Positions 26,204-36,130 of a stretch of 64,000 nt of DNA are shown piece after piece; within the stretch, counting starts at the first letter, position 1, and every line of letters starts with the position of its first letter. The stretch comes from CAZCZZ01 sp964503335. GTDB taxonomy: Bacteria > Verrucomicrobiota > Kiritimatiellia > CAIVKH01. Where the stretch lies: NCBI GenBank assembly GCA_964503335.1, contig CAZCZZ010000010.1:11726-75725 (forward strand). The letters run 5' to 3'. The position numbers were made by a program, and so were the translations under genes. Below the pieces are notes generated by a model. It made no database searches and had not been told where the DNA came from. It saw nothing but the letters and a program-made list of their open reading frames with translations.

Positions 26204-29200
26204 TGATGCGGGAACTCCATGCAGGGTACATCAGTAGTGCGCTGGCGCCCGAAATCCTCGGGGCGCAAGGGATCATCAACTGGTCTGATGTCTATGCCTG
26301 GCGATGCCGATTTGTCGTGGACGAAGACGTTCCTCTGTCTGGAGATCAAGGGCCAGAACTTGCAGTTCTCGAGAACATCATCAGTCGAGGCCTCCCGACA
26401 ATCCCATCTCTGAAGGTGGAGCGTTGGCTCTCCGAAATGACGGGTTTGACGAGAGTCGAGGAGACCGGCGACAGAGACAGGGGTACCGCTGCATTCACCT
26501 CGGAACTTGTGTGTGACTTGGATGACGATGCGCGGCGGCGTCTTGAGCAGATCCTGTGCATGTCCGCTCCAGAGGCGATCTGTGCGGCCGGCCCTGGGTT
26601 CCTGCTCCCTCCCTTTGGCAGCGCTTCGGAATCTGCCTTCTGGTCAGGTCCCCTTGCGGGTTTGCTCGGTCCGCAAGTTCTCCAGTGTGTACAACGACAG
26701 CGACGAGTAGATTCGATCGGAGAGCGGAAACACTTCGAGGAACAGCAGGTCGATTTCGCACTTGAGTTGCCCGGCAGCGACGGCATGACGTGGAAGAAGG
26801 GAATTGTCTTCGAGTACGACGGTCCTCAGCACCGCACGGATGCCAGTCAGATCCATCAGGATCGCCGTCGCGACCATACGATCGAGAGGACGGGTTGGTG
26901 TCCCACGTTGCGGTATGGCGATGGAGCTGTGACCGAGCCGATTGACCCGAAGCATGAGGGCGTGTCGCATCTCTTGGCACACCCGATTGTGGAGCGCGTT
27001 CGTGATGCGGCTTCTTCATGGCCCACATGCGAATCACTTTCGGACCCATGGGTCAGGCTCGTCATTGCGCCGCTGGCGATTGCTCGTATTCAGCGTGTCG
27101 TTGTCCGGCTGATTCGAAATGGAGTCCTCCGCCCTGAAGCGCCCGAGTGGCGGATCCTCGTGATCGAGCGGGATGTGGCCTGCGGGTCGATTGCCTTGGA
27201 TGACCTGCGTGACTGGTTGAACCATCTTTGGAAGCTGTACTCGCCGGGCCGTGCGATGCCCCCGCTCGACCTGAAGATCCTTACCCACACCGATGTGCAC
27301 AAGGAGGAGATGCCCGAGTATGATCGTCCGTTCGATGCTGTCATCGATGTGGCTGTCTTGATGCGCTATGGCGTGGCTGACCCGTGCGAGAATCCACGCA
27401 TCCATGAGATCCGCGCAGCAAGCGTCGTCAGGATTCGATCGGGTTACTCGGAGGTGCATCCTCGCCGATTGGTGCAAGGTTCGGCGGTGACGCCTGCGAT
27501 CTCGGGCGACGCAGAGCAGGAGGTCCTGGAGTTTTTCCTGCGACAGCTCTTCCGGAAATGGTCCTTCCGTGACGGGCAACTCCCGATCATACGACGCCTG
27601 TTACGGGGGGAGTCCGTCGTCGCACTTCTGCCCACTGGCTCGGGGAAGTCACTCACCTACCAGTTGCCGGCGTTGCTGCAGAATGGTGTCGTTCTTGCTG
27701 TAGACCCCATCAAATCGTTGATGAAGGACCAGCATGATGGACTTGCACGGAATGGTATCGATTCATCGACGTTCATCTACTCGAATCGGGATCCACGCTC
27801 GCCTGAAACCGTGCAAGATAGGAAGGCGAGATTGGAAGCATTCAAAAGCATGCGATGCAAGTTCGCCTTCGTCTCTCCCGAGCGTTTGATGATCGAGGAG
27901 TTTCGCCATGTGCTCGCCGACATGAAGGGGGCATTTTGCTTTGCGGTTGTTGACGAGGCACACTGTGTTTCGGAGTGGGGTCACGATTTCCGCACCTCCT
28001 ATCTCATGCTTGGCCGAAACCTGCGGAATCACTGCAGAGGTATCCGCCCCGGTACCATCGGAATTGCCGCACTTACGGGCACTGCATCGTTTGAGGTGCT
28101 CGAGGATGTCCAGCGGGAACTCGGTCTGAGGGCGGGAGTGAATCTTGATCACACGGTAAGGCCAAGCACGGTCGAAGGCATGACCCGGAGCGAGCTAGAA
28201 TTTAAGGTGATCCAAGTTGGGTCGGGAACTGACAAGGGACAGAACCAGTTTCAACTTCAGGAAGCCGACGGATTGGCAAAGCAGGCAGCTCTGGTCCGAT
28301 CCATGTCTGAGATCGCTGTACTCAACGGCAAGACGGATTGGCCCCAGCTTGTTGACCCGACAGGGGGAGTAGGTAGCGGATTAATCTTCTGCCCTCACCG
28401 CAGTTGGGTCTATGGCGTGCGGACGATCAGGGATTTGCTGGCAATGGCGAAGGATTCCGATGGAAACAGTGCTGAGGCGTATCCTCATGTTGGATTCTTC
28501 ATGGGTGCGGATGACGATGCGGGATCTGATTTCGGGACGACCGAAGCCGAAGATGCTCAGAAGAAGTTTATGAGAGGAGATGTGACTCTCCTGGCCTGCA
28601 CAAAGGCGTTCGGCATGGGCATCGACAAGAGCAATGTCAGGTTCACCATTCACCTGAATATCCCGCAGTCCCCTGAATCCTTCTACCAAGAGGCGGGACG
28701 CGCCGGGCGAGATCGCCAGCCGGCCCAGTGCTGGATTCTCTACTCTGGCACACAGGCGTCGCTTGGAGCAAAGGGAGAGCCCATCTCTGTGGATCGACAT
28801 ATCGTCGAATCCTTCCACGACAACTCTTTCCGAGGAGAAGATCACGATATGCGCATGATCTTCGACCTGCTTGATCGAATACGGTTCCCGTCTCAAAGGA
28901 ACCTGGAAATCCTCGCTGAGTTCCTGTCCTCACAATATGGATCACCGTTACGATTGATGACAGGGAAGGATGAGAACGGCGCGACGCCTATTGAGTTCGT
29001 GGACAGGGAGACTGGAGTCTCATTGGGGCGATTGCTCTACCGCGACGACGCGCCGATTCCAGATGCCGAGGAGGAAGATCTCCGCAAGCTCCTCTCATCT
29101 GCAACCAAGTGGATTGCGGCGAAGAAGCCGGGTGACGTGCGAATTCGTAAGTGGCTATGGACACTCACGGGCAGGTATGAGGACCATCCTGGAATTGAAA

Positions 29201-30282
29201 CGCATCTCCAAAAGTTGAGAGATGGTTCGCTCCCTACGGAGTGGATCACAATTCCCTTTACCAATGGGTATTTCCGCGAACTTCAGGGCAAGTTTGAGGA
29301 TGGGGGACATTTTGGGTGGTGGGAATCCTATATTGAGGAAGCCTTTGAATTTTCATACAGCCCAGCGGGTTTTGAAAAGAGACTGCTTGAGGTGAAGAAG
29401 AAGAAGACCGGAAGACCCGCAGGCATGATTAAACGGGCCAGTGACTTCATTCATGAGCACTACACGAAGATGCGGCGCCAACTGGACACCTTTCGCTCTA
29501 TTCAAAGACTGGTAATCCTTGGGGTCATCAGCGATGTAACGGTCGATTACAACACCGACACAGTGCGGGTTCTGCTCCATAACCGTAGTGACAAGGAGAT
29601 TCGGGACCATCTATCGGACTACTTCGACCAGTATGCTGCCAAGGGAAGTCCTGAGCACGCACGACTGATGCGTTCTGCCGATGCGACCAGGGAAGCCAGC
29701 CCTCTCCGTCGATACTCAAAGGCGTTGGTGAAGTTTGTTTACGAGAAGATCGAGGCCAAGCGACGCGCGAACATTGCACGCATGGAGGAATACGCGCGAG
29801 ACGGCATCGACAGGCCGCAAGTCTTCCGAGAACGCGTCAATGCCTTCTTTGAGGCGCGATTCGCGGCGGAACTTCGCGTTTTTAAGGATAGGTATTCGGC
29901 AGACGACGTTTTCAGTTTCATCGAGGCGCATGTGGGCGCAGATCTTCAAGACATAAAACAACTTCTGGGCAGCTGTGAGCGTGTATTGATTGAAAAGCCA
30001 GATAATGGAATGTTCCATGCGTTGCGAGCCTATGCCCTCTCCTGCATCGGCGAATACGGTGTTGAGGGCGTGAGGGATGCCTTGCTGTCTGCGATAAACA
30101 GCCTGTTCCCTGATCGACGCGCAGACCGATACCGAAGACATGAGTTCGTGCTGCGCTTGAGCAAGAAGATCATCGGTGTCCATCCGGAGGCGTCTGAGGC
30201 GTGCGTTGAGTGGATCGTGCAGAGTCACCGGGGTTGGCTCCGCGGCTACAATCGTCGACTTGAGAGGGAGGAAGTTGCATGA
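26203..30282 (+). CDS. RecQ-family helicase with N-terminal Vsr/DUF559-like nuclease domain
   Basis: 1,359 residues from ATG 26203 (a second ATG follows directly). The N-terminal 430 residues contain VDFAL (Asp184), VFEYDGPQHR (Glu204, Asp206, His210) and QDRRRDHTIERTGW, the pattern of Vsr/DUF559 PD-(D/E)XK-like endonucleases. RecQ motifs follow: QLPIIRRLL with LLPTGSGKSLTYQ (Lys482), VDEAHCVSEWGHDFR (Asp584), ALTGTA, then ACTKAFGMGIDKSNVR and QEAGRAGRDRQ. The 550 C-terminal residues are family-specific, without the usual zinc/HRDC region that I could recognise. The fusion should unwind DNA in the 3'-5' direction and cut it. The gene is coupled to the next by an ATGA overlap. Confidence 0.87.
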   Translation: MMRELHAGYISSALAPEILGAQGIINWSDVYAWRCRFVVDEDVPLSGDQGPELAVLENIISRGLPTIPSLKVERWLSEMTGLTRVEETGDRDRGTAAFTSELVCDLDDDARRRLEQILCMSAPEAICAAGPGFLLPPFGSASESAFWSGPLAGLLGPQVLQCVQRQRRVDSIGERKHFEEQQVDFALELPGSDGMTWKKGIVFEYDGPQHRTDASQIHQDRRRDHTIERTGWCPTLRYGDGAVTEPIDPKHEGVSHLLAHPIVERVRDAASSWPTCESLSDPWVRLVIAPLAIARIQRVVVRLIRNGVLRPEAPEWRILVIERDVACGSIALDDLRDWLNHLWKLYSPGRAMPPLDLKILTHTDVHKEEMPEYDRPFDAVIDVAVLMRYGVADPCENPRIHEIRAASVVRIRSGYSEVHPRRLVQGSAVTPAISGDAEQEVLEFFLRQLFRKWSFRDGQLPIIRRLLRGESVVALLPTGSGKSLTYQLPALLQNGVVLAVDPIKSLMKDQHDGLARNGIDSSTFIYSNRDPRSPETVQDRKARLEAFKSMRCKFAFVSPERLMIEEFRHVLADMKGAFCFAVVDEAHCVSEWGHDFRTSYLMLGRNLRNHCRGIRPGTIGIAALTGTASFEVLEDVQRELGLRAGVNLDHTVRPSTVEGMTRSELEFKVIQVGSGTDKGQNQFQLQEADGLAKQAALVRSMSEIAVLNGKTDWPQLVDPTGGVGSGLIFCPHRSWVYGVRTIRDLLAMAKDSDGNSAEAYPHVGFFMGADDDAGSDFGTTEAEDAQKKFMRGDVTLLACTKAFGMGIDKSNVRFTIHLNIPQSPESFYQEAGRAGRDRQPAQCWILYSGTQASLGAKGEPISVDRHIVESFHDNSFRGEDHDMRMIFDLLDRIRFPSQRNLEILAEFLSSQYGSPLRLMTGKDENGATPIEFVDRETGVSLGRLLYRDDAPIPDAEEEDLRKLLSSATKWIAAKKPGDVRIRKWLWTLTGRYEDHPGIETHLQKLRDGSLPTEWITIPFTNGYFRELQGKFEDGGHFGWWESYIEEAFEFSYSPAGFEKRLLEVKKKKTGRPAGMIKRASDFIHEHYTKMRRQLDTFRSIQRLVILGVISDVTVDYNTDTVRVLLHNRSDKEIRDHLSDYFDQYAAKGSPEHARLMRSADATREASPLRRYSKALVKFVYEKIEAKRRANIARMEEYARDGIDRPQVFRERVNAFFEARFAAELRVFKDRYSADDVFSFIEAHVGADLQDIKQLLGSCERVLIEKPDNGMFHALRAYALSCIGEYGVEGVRDALLSAINSLFPDRRADRYRRHEFVLRLSKKIIGVHPEASEACVEWIVQSHRGWLRGYNRRLEREEVA

Positions 30283-30998
30283 GCGATATGACTTCGTTGG
30301 AGCAAGCGTTGCTGGCACTTCAGCAAGAGCTCGAGTCGTTCAGGGATCTACGCCCTAAGTTGGACGAGGTGAAGTCAAAGGCCGATGCAATCGTTGCCGA
30401 GTTCAAGGATCAGATGATCAGCGTGGAGGCGCACTCGCGTGATACAGTTCGCGAGGCGAAAGAGTCCTATGGAGACTTGTCCGCCCGGAATCGGGAGCAG
30501 TTCGAAGAACTGAAGACCGCATGGGACACTGAACTGCAGCTCGCGCAAACGCAGCTCAAGTCATTTGATCAACTCTTGTCCGAAGCTTCGTCCGCCTTTT
30601 CCGAAATGGCCTCAATGGCTACCCTGGTTCGCGACGTAGGAAGCATGTTGAATGGCCTGAACCTGCCATCACGCATGGACAAGTTGGATGCATCCGTCGC
30701 TGGGGCGTCAGCTGCTGTGCAGAGTGTTCAGTCCAGATTTGACCGTTTGAGCGATGATGTCGCCGTCAGTATGCGAAACACAACTCTGGAGACGGCGCGA
30801 ATGGTCGAGGGGGCCACGGCAAAGGTACTCGCGGCGCAGGACGGGGCGTCCAAGGCGATTGCGGCGGATTGTCGATCACTGCGTTCATCGTCACGACGGG
30901 CCTACGTGTGGATATTCTCTTTAATCGGGCTCAGTATCGGGTTAAGTCTCGCCAATCTGTTTGTCATTCTGATCCAGGGCGGAGTCCTCTCTCGATGA
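30279..30998 (+). CDS. Tail-anchored coiled-coil membrane protein
   Basis: 239 residues. Residues 1-200 are almost entirely heptad-like coiled coil rich in Glu, Lys, Ser and Ala. A single hydrophobic helix (VWIFSLIGLSIGLSLANLF, about residues 207-228) sits near the C-terminus, followed by a short tail. No signal peptide is present, so the coil should lie in the cytoplasm with a C-terminal anchor. It overlaps the RecQ gene by 4 bp. It may tether the neighbouring helicases or the Res complex to the membrane, where phage DNA enters; this is inference. No family recognised. Confidence 0.75.
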   Translation: MSDMTSLEQALLALQQELESFRDLRPKLDEVKSKADAIVAEFKDQMISVEAHSRDTVREAKESYGDLSARNREQFEELKTAWDTELQLAQTQLKSFDQLLSEASSAFSEMASMATLVRDVGSMLNGLNLPSRMDKLDASVAGASAAVQSVQSRFDRLSDDVAVSMRNTTLETARMVEGATAKVLAAQDGASKAIAADCRSLRSSSRRAYVWIFSLIGLSIGLSLANLFVILIQGGVLSR

Positions 30999-31041
30999 TT
31001 AAAGTATCTGTTATCGACCGTAAGGGGATTGGGGAACGTCC

Positions 31042-34000
31042 ATGACCACGCGAGCACCCAAGGCTATTCAAGAACCTCCGTCCGACTGGACGCCGACCCA
31101 ATCGGTTCCCGACCCGATCATCAACAATCCGTACAAAGAACCAGAGCACTACTGGCTCTACAAGGGAGGCGTTCCTGGCAAGACCCCAGGGCGGCGGCCG
31201 GCACGGTATTTCTATCAGAGTAAACGCGTCGGATCTGCATCGGCGGAGATGGAGTTGTTCAAGGAAGAGAACGAGGAGGATCTCCCGCTCGTCAATGCAC
31301 TGCGCGCGGACGTGAAGCGCTGGCGTGAGTCCGGCTACCGCGGTGCGTCGTCGGTGACTCGGGAACTGCTGGCGTGGTGGAGTCGACCTGATCGACCGAG
31401 ACGCTTGTTCTACTGCCAGATGGAGGCCGTGGAGACGCAGATCTATCTGCTCGAGTTGGCCATCCCGGAGCGTCTATCGGCCACAGGGTACAAGACTTTT
31501 GAACTCGACGCTGATAATATCCAGCGGCTGCTAAAGGGTGAAAAGCCAACGTTTGAAAGCATCGCCGGCGATTTCTGGCCCAAGTTGGTCGATGCACCGT
31601 GGGATGGCAGCCAGCTTCCGCTGCGCCGCCTTGCCTGCAAGATGGCGACAGGGAGTGGGAAGACGATTGTCATGGCGATGCTGATCGCCTGGGCTTTCTG
31701 CAACCGGGCGAGAAATCCGCAATCCACACAATTTCCGAATGGCGTGTTGGTCTGTGCGCCAAACCTCACGGTGAGAAAGCGACTTCAGGTGCTCTGTCCC
31801 GAGGACAAGGACAACTACTACGATGCATTTGACCTGGTTCCGCCGAAGTACCGGGAATGCCTCAACGGGGGCAAAGTATTGGTGACCAACTGGCACGTCT
31901 TTGCGCCCAAGAGCGAGCACGTGGAGGGCGGTAAGAGCTATGCGGTCGTCAATAAGGGGGCGGAAACCAATGATGCCTTTGTGCGAAACCGGCTTGGAGA
32001 GTTGGTGCAGCGACTTCCTATCTTGGTGATGAACGATGAGGGACATCACTGCTGGCGCAGTAAGCAACTGAGTACGGAAGAGGAGCGCGCGGTTATGCAA
32101 GGCATGACTGCTGAACAGAAGGCCGCACTAAAGGAAGAAGAGGATGAAGCGAGGGTTTGGCTAGCGGGGTTGGATCGAATCAATAACTGTGGGTTGGCGG
32201 GCAAGGATGGGGAGGGGAAGCTCAACAGAGCCATTCTCGCGTGTGTTGATCTATCGGCGACACCGTTCTTCCTTGGCGCCAGCGGACATCCGGAGGGCAG
32301 TCCCTTCCCGTGGATTGTCAGCGAGTTCGGCCTGATCGATGCCATTGAGAGCGGCATCACGAAAGTCCCTCGATTGCCTGTCGAGGATAGCGAAGGCAAT
32401 ACGGACGATGCCGGACGACCCGATCCGAAGTACTTCAGGCTCTGGAGGAATATTGTTGAGAACGACCTCAAGCCCGGCGACTTCATCCGGCGCGGCCAGC
32501 CTAATCCGGAATCGATCTACAAGTATGCCCAAGGCGCGCTGGCTACGCTTGCAGCGCAGTGGAAGATTCAGTTTGAAGGCTATCGTCAGGCATCGGCAGG
32601 CAAACCCTTCATCCCGCCCGTGATGATCGTCGTGTGTGACAACACAAACATCGCGAACATCTTCTTCCGGGAAATAAGTGGCGAATCCGACGTGGAAATG
32701 ATCAATGAGTCTGGTGAGACGGTCACGGCGAAGAAGTACTCGGAAAGTTCAATCATGCCCGAGCTGGCCAACACGCCGAATGTGCAGCACACCATCCGCA
32801 TAGACTCGAAGCTGCTTGCCAAGATTGAGACGGAAGAAGGCGAGAGCAAGGACGAGGCTGCTCTGCGACTTCGTGAAATCATCGACACGGTGGGCAAGAG
32901 GGGCGGAGCCGGCGAACACGTTCGCTGTGTAGTGTCCGTTTCGATGCTGACGGAAGGTTGGGACGCAAACAACGTGACCCATGTGCTGGGTGTACGTGCC
33001 TTCGGTAGTCAGCTCCTCTGTGAACAGGTTGTGGGCCGAGGCCTGCGCCGTATGAGCTACACCCCTGATCCAGAGACTGGACTGCTGCATCCGGAGTACG
33101 TGGACGTATACGGGATTCCCTTTTCGCTCATCCCGTTCAAGGGGAAACCGAAAGAGAAGGACGGGCCGGATCCCGTCTACCACGCGATCTTTGCAATGGA
33201 GGAGCGGAAGGCATTCGAGCTGCGCATGCCGAATGTTGAGAGTTACGTGTACGCGCTGCGCGAAGGTGGGATCTGGTGCGATGTGAGCAAGTTGGAGGGT
33301 TTCATCGTCAACGAGGAGCCAGTAACGGTCTACTTGGCGCCGACGCGGGGCTATCAAGATGAGGCCGAGGTGCGCAAGGACTCCGGAGACTTTATTCCCC
33401 AGACTCGCCAGGAATACTACAAGGCAGTGCGGCCGCAGCAGGTGATCTTTCGCCTGGCTGAGTTTATCCTCGCTGATCTCCTTCATGGAGTTGAGGCTGC
33501 GGAATCTGAACGGGTAAAATTCAAGTTCCTTGCCCGGCACCAGCTTTTCCCTGAAATTGTGAAGATCGTTCGGGATTACGTGGAGCAGAAGGTGACGTTT
33601 GCACCGGGAGTAGATATCCGGGAACTCGGTTTGAAGGTCTATGCCGACAAACTGAGGGAACGCATTCGCGACGAAATCCTCCCGCGCGCTGCTAGCTCCG
33701 ACACCAAACTTCTGCCGGTCCTCAACAGTTTCCAGCCCTTCACGAGTACCGCCAATGTGAATTACCAGACGACTCGACCTGTTGTTGATCTGGTGAAGAG
33801 CCACCTCAACCGGGCTGTCACGCGCAGTAGTTGGGAGAGTCGAGCGATCGGAGTTCTGGAACTATTGGACTGCGTCGAGTGCTACACCCCGAATGACCGA
33901 CAAATCGGGCTGATTGTTCCCTACGACTACGATGGGCACAGACACAACTACGAGCCGGATTTCATAATCCGGCTGCACAACAAGAAGACACTGATGCTGG

Positions 34001-34695
34001 AGATCAAGGGTGAGGGCGGAGTCATCCACGATCCCAACCTTGTCACCGCGAAAAGCGCTGCAGCGAAGAAATGGGTGGCCGCGGTCAACAACCTTGGTCG
34101 GTGGGGCACTTGGGCGTTCGACATATGCACGGATCTCTCGAAGCTGCGAGAAATCGTAGAATCCCATGCGGACGTGGAGGCGTCGGCGCGTCCGTTCCGA
34201 TTCGTGGACGTGTCGACCGCCAAGCCCTGGCGTGATTGTATTCCGCTCACGACGCTGCAGGCGGCTGCGGGCAAATTCAGCGAGGAACAAGCCGGCTTTG
34301 ATGAAATGGGTGAATGGGCCGAGAGCTGGATTGCTTGGGATGGCGCGCCCGCCTTTGAGAAAGGGATGTTCGTGGCGAAGGTGCTTGGCACGTCCATGGA
34401 GCCTGGCATACCCGATGGCGCTTACTGCGTTTTCCGTCAGCCGCGGCCAGGTTCTCGGCAGGGGCGAACGGTCCTGGTTTGGCATTCAGGGGTTTCCGAT
34501 CCTCACACAGGCGGCCAGTACACGGTAAAGGTGTACGAGAGTGAGAAGCGGTCGGGCGAAAAAGGCGAGTGGTCTCACACGCAGATAACGCTCAGGCCGA
34601 CCAACCCGACTCATCAACCCATCATCCTCGAACCAACGGACGAGGGTGAGGTCCGCGTAGTAGCAGAGTTTGTGCAGGTTCTTGGGTCGCGTTGA
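31042..34695 (+). CDS. Type III-like Res subunit: helicase, PD-(D/E)XK nuclease and LexA-like S24 domain
   Basis: 1,217 residues. SF2 motifs: MATGSGKTIVM (Lys207), MNDEGHHCW (Asp332-Glu333, the DEGHH variant of this restriction family), VDLSATPFFLG, and EQVVGRGLRRM. The endonuclease follows: YEPDF (Asp973) and LEIKGEGG (Glu987, Lys989). Residues 1070-1217 are an S24/LexA-like peptidase: LGTSMEPGIPDGAYC carries Ser1118 and YTVKVYE carries Lys1163. Ala1084-Gly1085 lies 33-34 residues before the Ser, as the Ala-Gly cleavage site does in LexA (84-85 and Ser119). The first two parts resemble the BPTD_3080-type restriction family. Mod and Res should form the ATP-dependent restriction complex. The fused S24 domain is unusual and implies autoproteolysis or signal sensing. 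Confidence 0.88.
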   Translation: MTTRAPKAIQEPPSDWTPTQSVPDPIINNPYKEPEHYWLYKGGVPGKTPGRRPARYFYQSKRVGSASAEMELFKEENEEDLPLVNALRADVKRWRESGYRGASSVTRELLAWWSRPDRPRRLFYCQMEAVETQIYLLELAIPERLSATGYKTFELDADNIQRLLKGEKPTFESIAGDFWPKLVDAPWDGSQLPLRRLACKMATGSGKTIVMAMLIAWAFCNRARNPQSTQFPNGVLVCAPNLTVRKRLQVLCPEDKDNYYDAFDLVPPKYRECLNGGKVLVTNWHVFAPKSEHVEGGKSYAVVNKGAETNDAFVRNRLGELVQRLPILVMNDEGHHCWRSKQLSTEEERAVMQGMTAEQKAALKEEEDEARVWLAGLDRINNCGLAGKDGEGKLNRAILACVDLSATPFFLGASGHPEGSPFPWIVSEFGLIDAIESGITKVPRLPVEDSEGNTDDAGRPDPKYFRLWRNIVENDLKPGDFIRRGQPNPESIYKYAQGALATLAAQWKIQFEGYRQASAGKPFIPPVMIVVCDNTNIANIFFREISGESDVEMINESGETVTAKKYSESSIMPELANTPNVQHTIRIDSKLLAKIETEEGESKDEAALRLREIIDTVGKRGGAGEHVRCVVSVSMLTEGWDANNVTHVLGVRAFGSQLLCEQVVGRGLRRMSYTPDPETGLLHPEYVDVYGIPFSLIPFKGKPKEKDGPDPVYHAIFAMEERKAFELRMPNVESYVYALREGGIWCDVSKLEGFIVNEEPVTVYLAPTRGYQDEAEVRKDSGDFIPQTRQEYYKAVRPQQVIFRLAEFILADLLHGVEAAESERVKFKFLARHQLFPEIVKIVRDYVEQKVTFAPGVDIRELGLKVYADKLRERIRDEILPRAASSDTKLLPVLNSFQPFTSTANVNYQTTRPVVDLVKSHLNRAVTRSSWESRAIGVLELLDCVECYTPNDRQIGLIVPYDYDGHRHNYEPDFIIRLHNKKTLMLEIKGEGGVIHDPNLVTAKSAAAKKWVAAVNNLGRWGTWAFDICTDLSKLREIVESHADVEASARPFRFVDVSTAKPWRDCIPLTTLQAAAGKFSEEQAGFDEMGEWAESWIAWDGAPAFEKGMFVAKVLGTSMEPGIPDGAYCVFRQPRPGSRQGRTVLVWHSGVSDPHTGGQYTVKVYESEKRSGEKGEWSHTQITLRPTNPTHQPIILEPTDEGEVRVVAEFVQVLGSR

Positions 34696-34711
34696 GCAGC
34701 TGGGTGGACAT

Positions 34712-36109
34712 ATGCCCGATTACAGTTGGCAAGAAGAAGCGTTGGTTCGCTGGTCTGCCAACGGGCGATGTGGGATCGTAGAAGCCATAACTGGCACAGG
34801 TAAGACATACCTCGGCATCAAGGCGATCGATGAAGTCATGCGTCGTGATGGCGAACAAGGCCTACATGTCTACCCCGTTGTCGTCGTACCCACAGCCGTT
34901 CTGCTGCACCAATGGGTCGAACGACTCCGAGACCATTTCGAAGCTAGGGGCATGCGGATCGGGCTGGTCGGCGATGGGCGAGCCGATGGGTTTCACAATC
35001 ACCACATCCTCGTGACCATCGTGAACTCCCTTGAAACGCACGGACGTGAGCTTCTCCATTTCTTAGACCGTATGACCCTGGCGCGATCCCTCCTTGTGGC
35101 CGACGAATGTCATCACTACATCGAGGCGCCGTTTCTTGGAAAGACTGCACGAGAGTTTCCATTCAGCTACCGTCTGGGTCTGACAGCGAGGATGCCGACG
35201 GGCGACTGCATTGACTATGACAGGATTCCGGGGTTTGACAGGGTCGTCTATGACATGGGTATGAAGGAGGCGAGAGAGCGCGACCTCATCCCACCTTTCC
35301 ATGTTCTGAACGTTCCTGTTCCGCTGACAGCTTCTGAGGGGGCGAGCTATGACGATCTGTCGGCCCGGCTTAAGCAACTGCGGCAGCGGTTGGAAGAGGA
35401 GCTGCCTGCTGCTTGCTTCTCCAGACGAGGACATCTGGATCTGGACCTTCTGAAGAATCATCTGCGGAAACTCACCGAGGACGATCCGCTCCGGCACCGC
35501 ATTGAGCAATTCTTCGCAATGTGTTTCCGGCGAGCCGCGATCTACCACTTGTCTGATGGAAAGGTGTCGGCATTGAGGCGGGCAATTCAGATCATTGCGC
35601 CATATGGAGGTCGAATCCTTGTCTTCTTTGAACGCATTTGTTCAGCCGATTCGGCATTGGAGCTACTGGAGGAAGACATTCAGAGAATACCGGAAGCTTT
35701 GGGTTTGCGCGCATCGACTTTCCCTTGGTGTAGGGTGTTACACAGTGGTTTGACGAAGGCACAGCGACTCGACGTATTGCGCGAATATGACGAGCCGGGT
35801 AACAAGATCCTCATTGCCTGCCGAAGCCTTGATGAGGGGTTCGACATTCCTTCAGCAGACATCGCAATTCTGGCGGCTTCAACGCAGTCACCGCGGCAGC
35901 GAATCCAGCGGATAGGACGCGTACTCAGAAGGTACAGCAGCGAGAAGAGGTCAATCATCCTGACCTTCTATGCGCCCGGAACTGGAGATGAGCGGGTGCC
36001 ATCCAATGATCGTGAGATGTTTCCAGGACCGACCGATGTGTTTGACTGCACGCTGGGCGACTGGGAGGCAACGTTGAAGGCGTTGCTCGAGTACTACCGC
36101 AGTAAATGA
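34712..36109 (+). CDS. XPB/DEAD-like SF2 helicase
   Basis: 465 residues from ATG 34712, which has GGGTGGA upstream; the 14 codons before it overlap the Res gene and are not needed. Motifs: Q-like YSWQEEALVRW, ITGTGKTYLG (Lys31), VADECHHY (DECH), GLTARM (motif III), and in the second lobe ACRSLDEGFDIPSADIAIL and QRIGRVLRR. It is a compact two-lobe helicase of the XPB/RAD25 type without extra nuclease domains. It follows Res by 16 bp and precedes the coiled-coil protein by 21 bp. It is probably an accessory motor of the same system. Confidence 0.87.
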   Translation: MPDYSWQEEALVRWSANGRCGIVEAITGTGKTYLGIKAIDEVMRRDGEQGLHVYPVVVVPTAVLLHQWVERLRDHFEARGMRIGLVGDGRADGFHNHHILVTIVNSLETHGRELLHFLDRMTLARSLLVADECHHYIEAPFLGKTAREFPFSYRLGLTARMPTGDCIDYDRIPGFDRVVYDMGMKEARERDLIPPFHVLNVPVPLTASEGASYDDLSARLKQLRQRLEEELPAACFSRRGHLDLDLLKNHLRKLTEDDPLRHRIEQFFAMCFRRAAIYHLSDGKVSALRRAIQIIAPYGGRILVFFERICSADSALELLEEDIQRIPEALGLRASTFPWCRVLHSGLTKAQRLDVLREYDEPGNKILIACRSLDEGFDIPSADIAILAASTQSPRQRIQRIGRVLRRYSSEKRSIILTFYAPGTGDERVPSNDREMFPGPTDVFDCTLGDWEATLKALLEYYRSK

Positions 36110-36130
36110 TTCATCGGGAGCACATGCATC

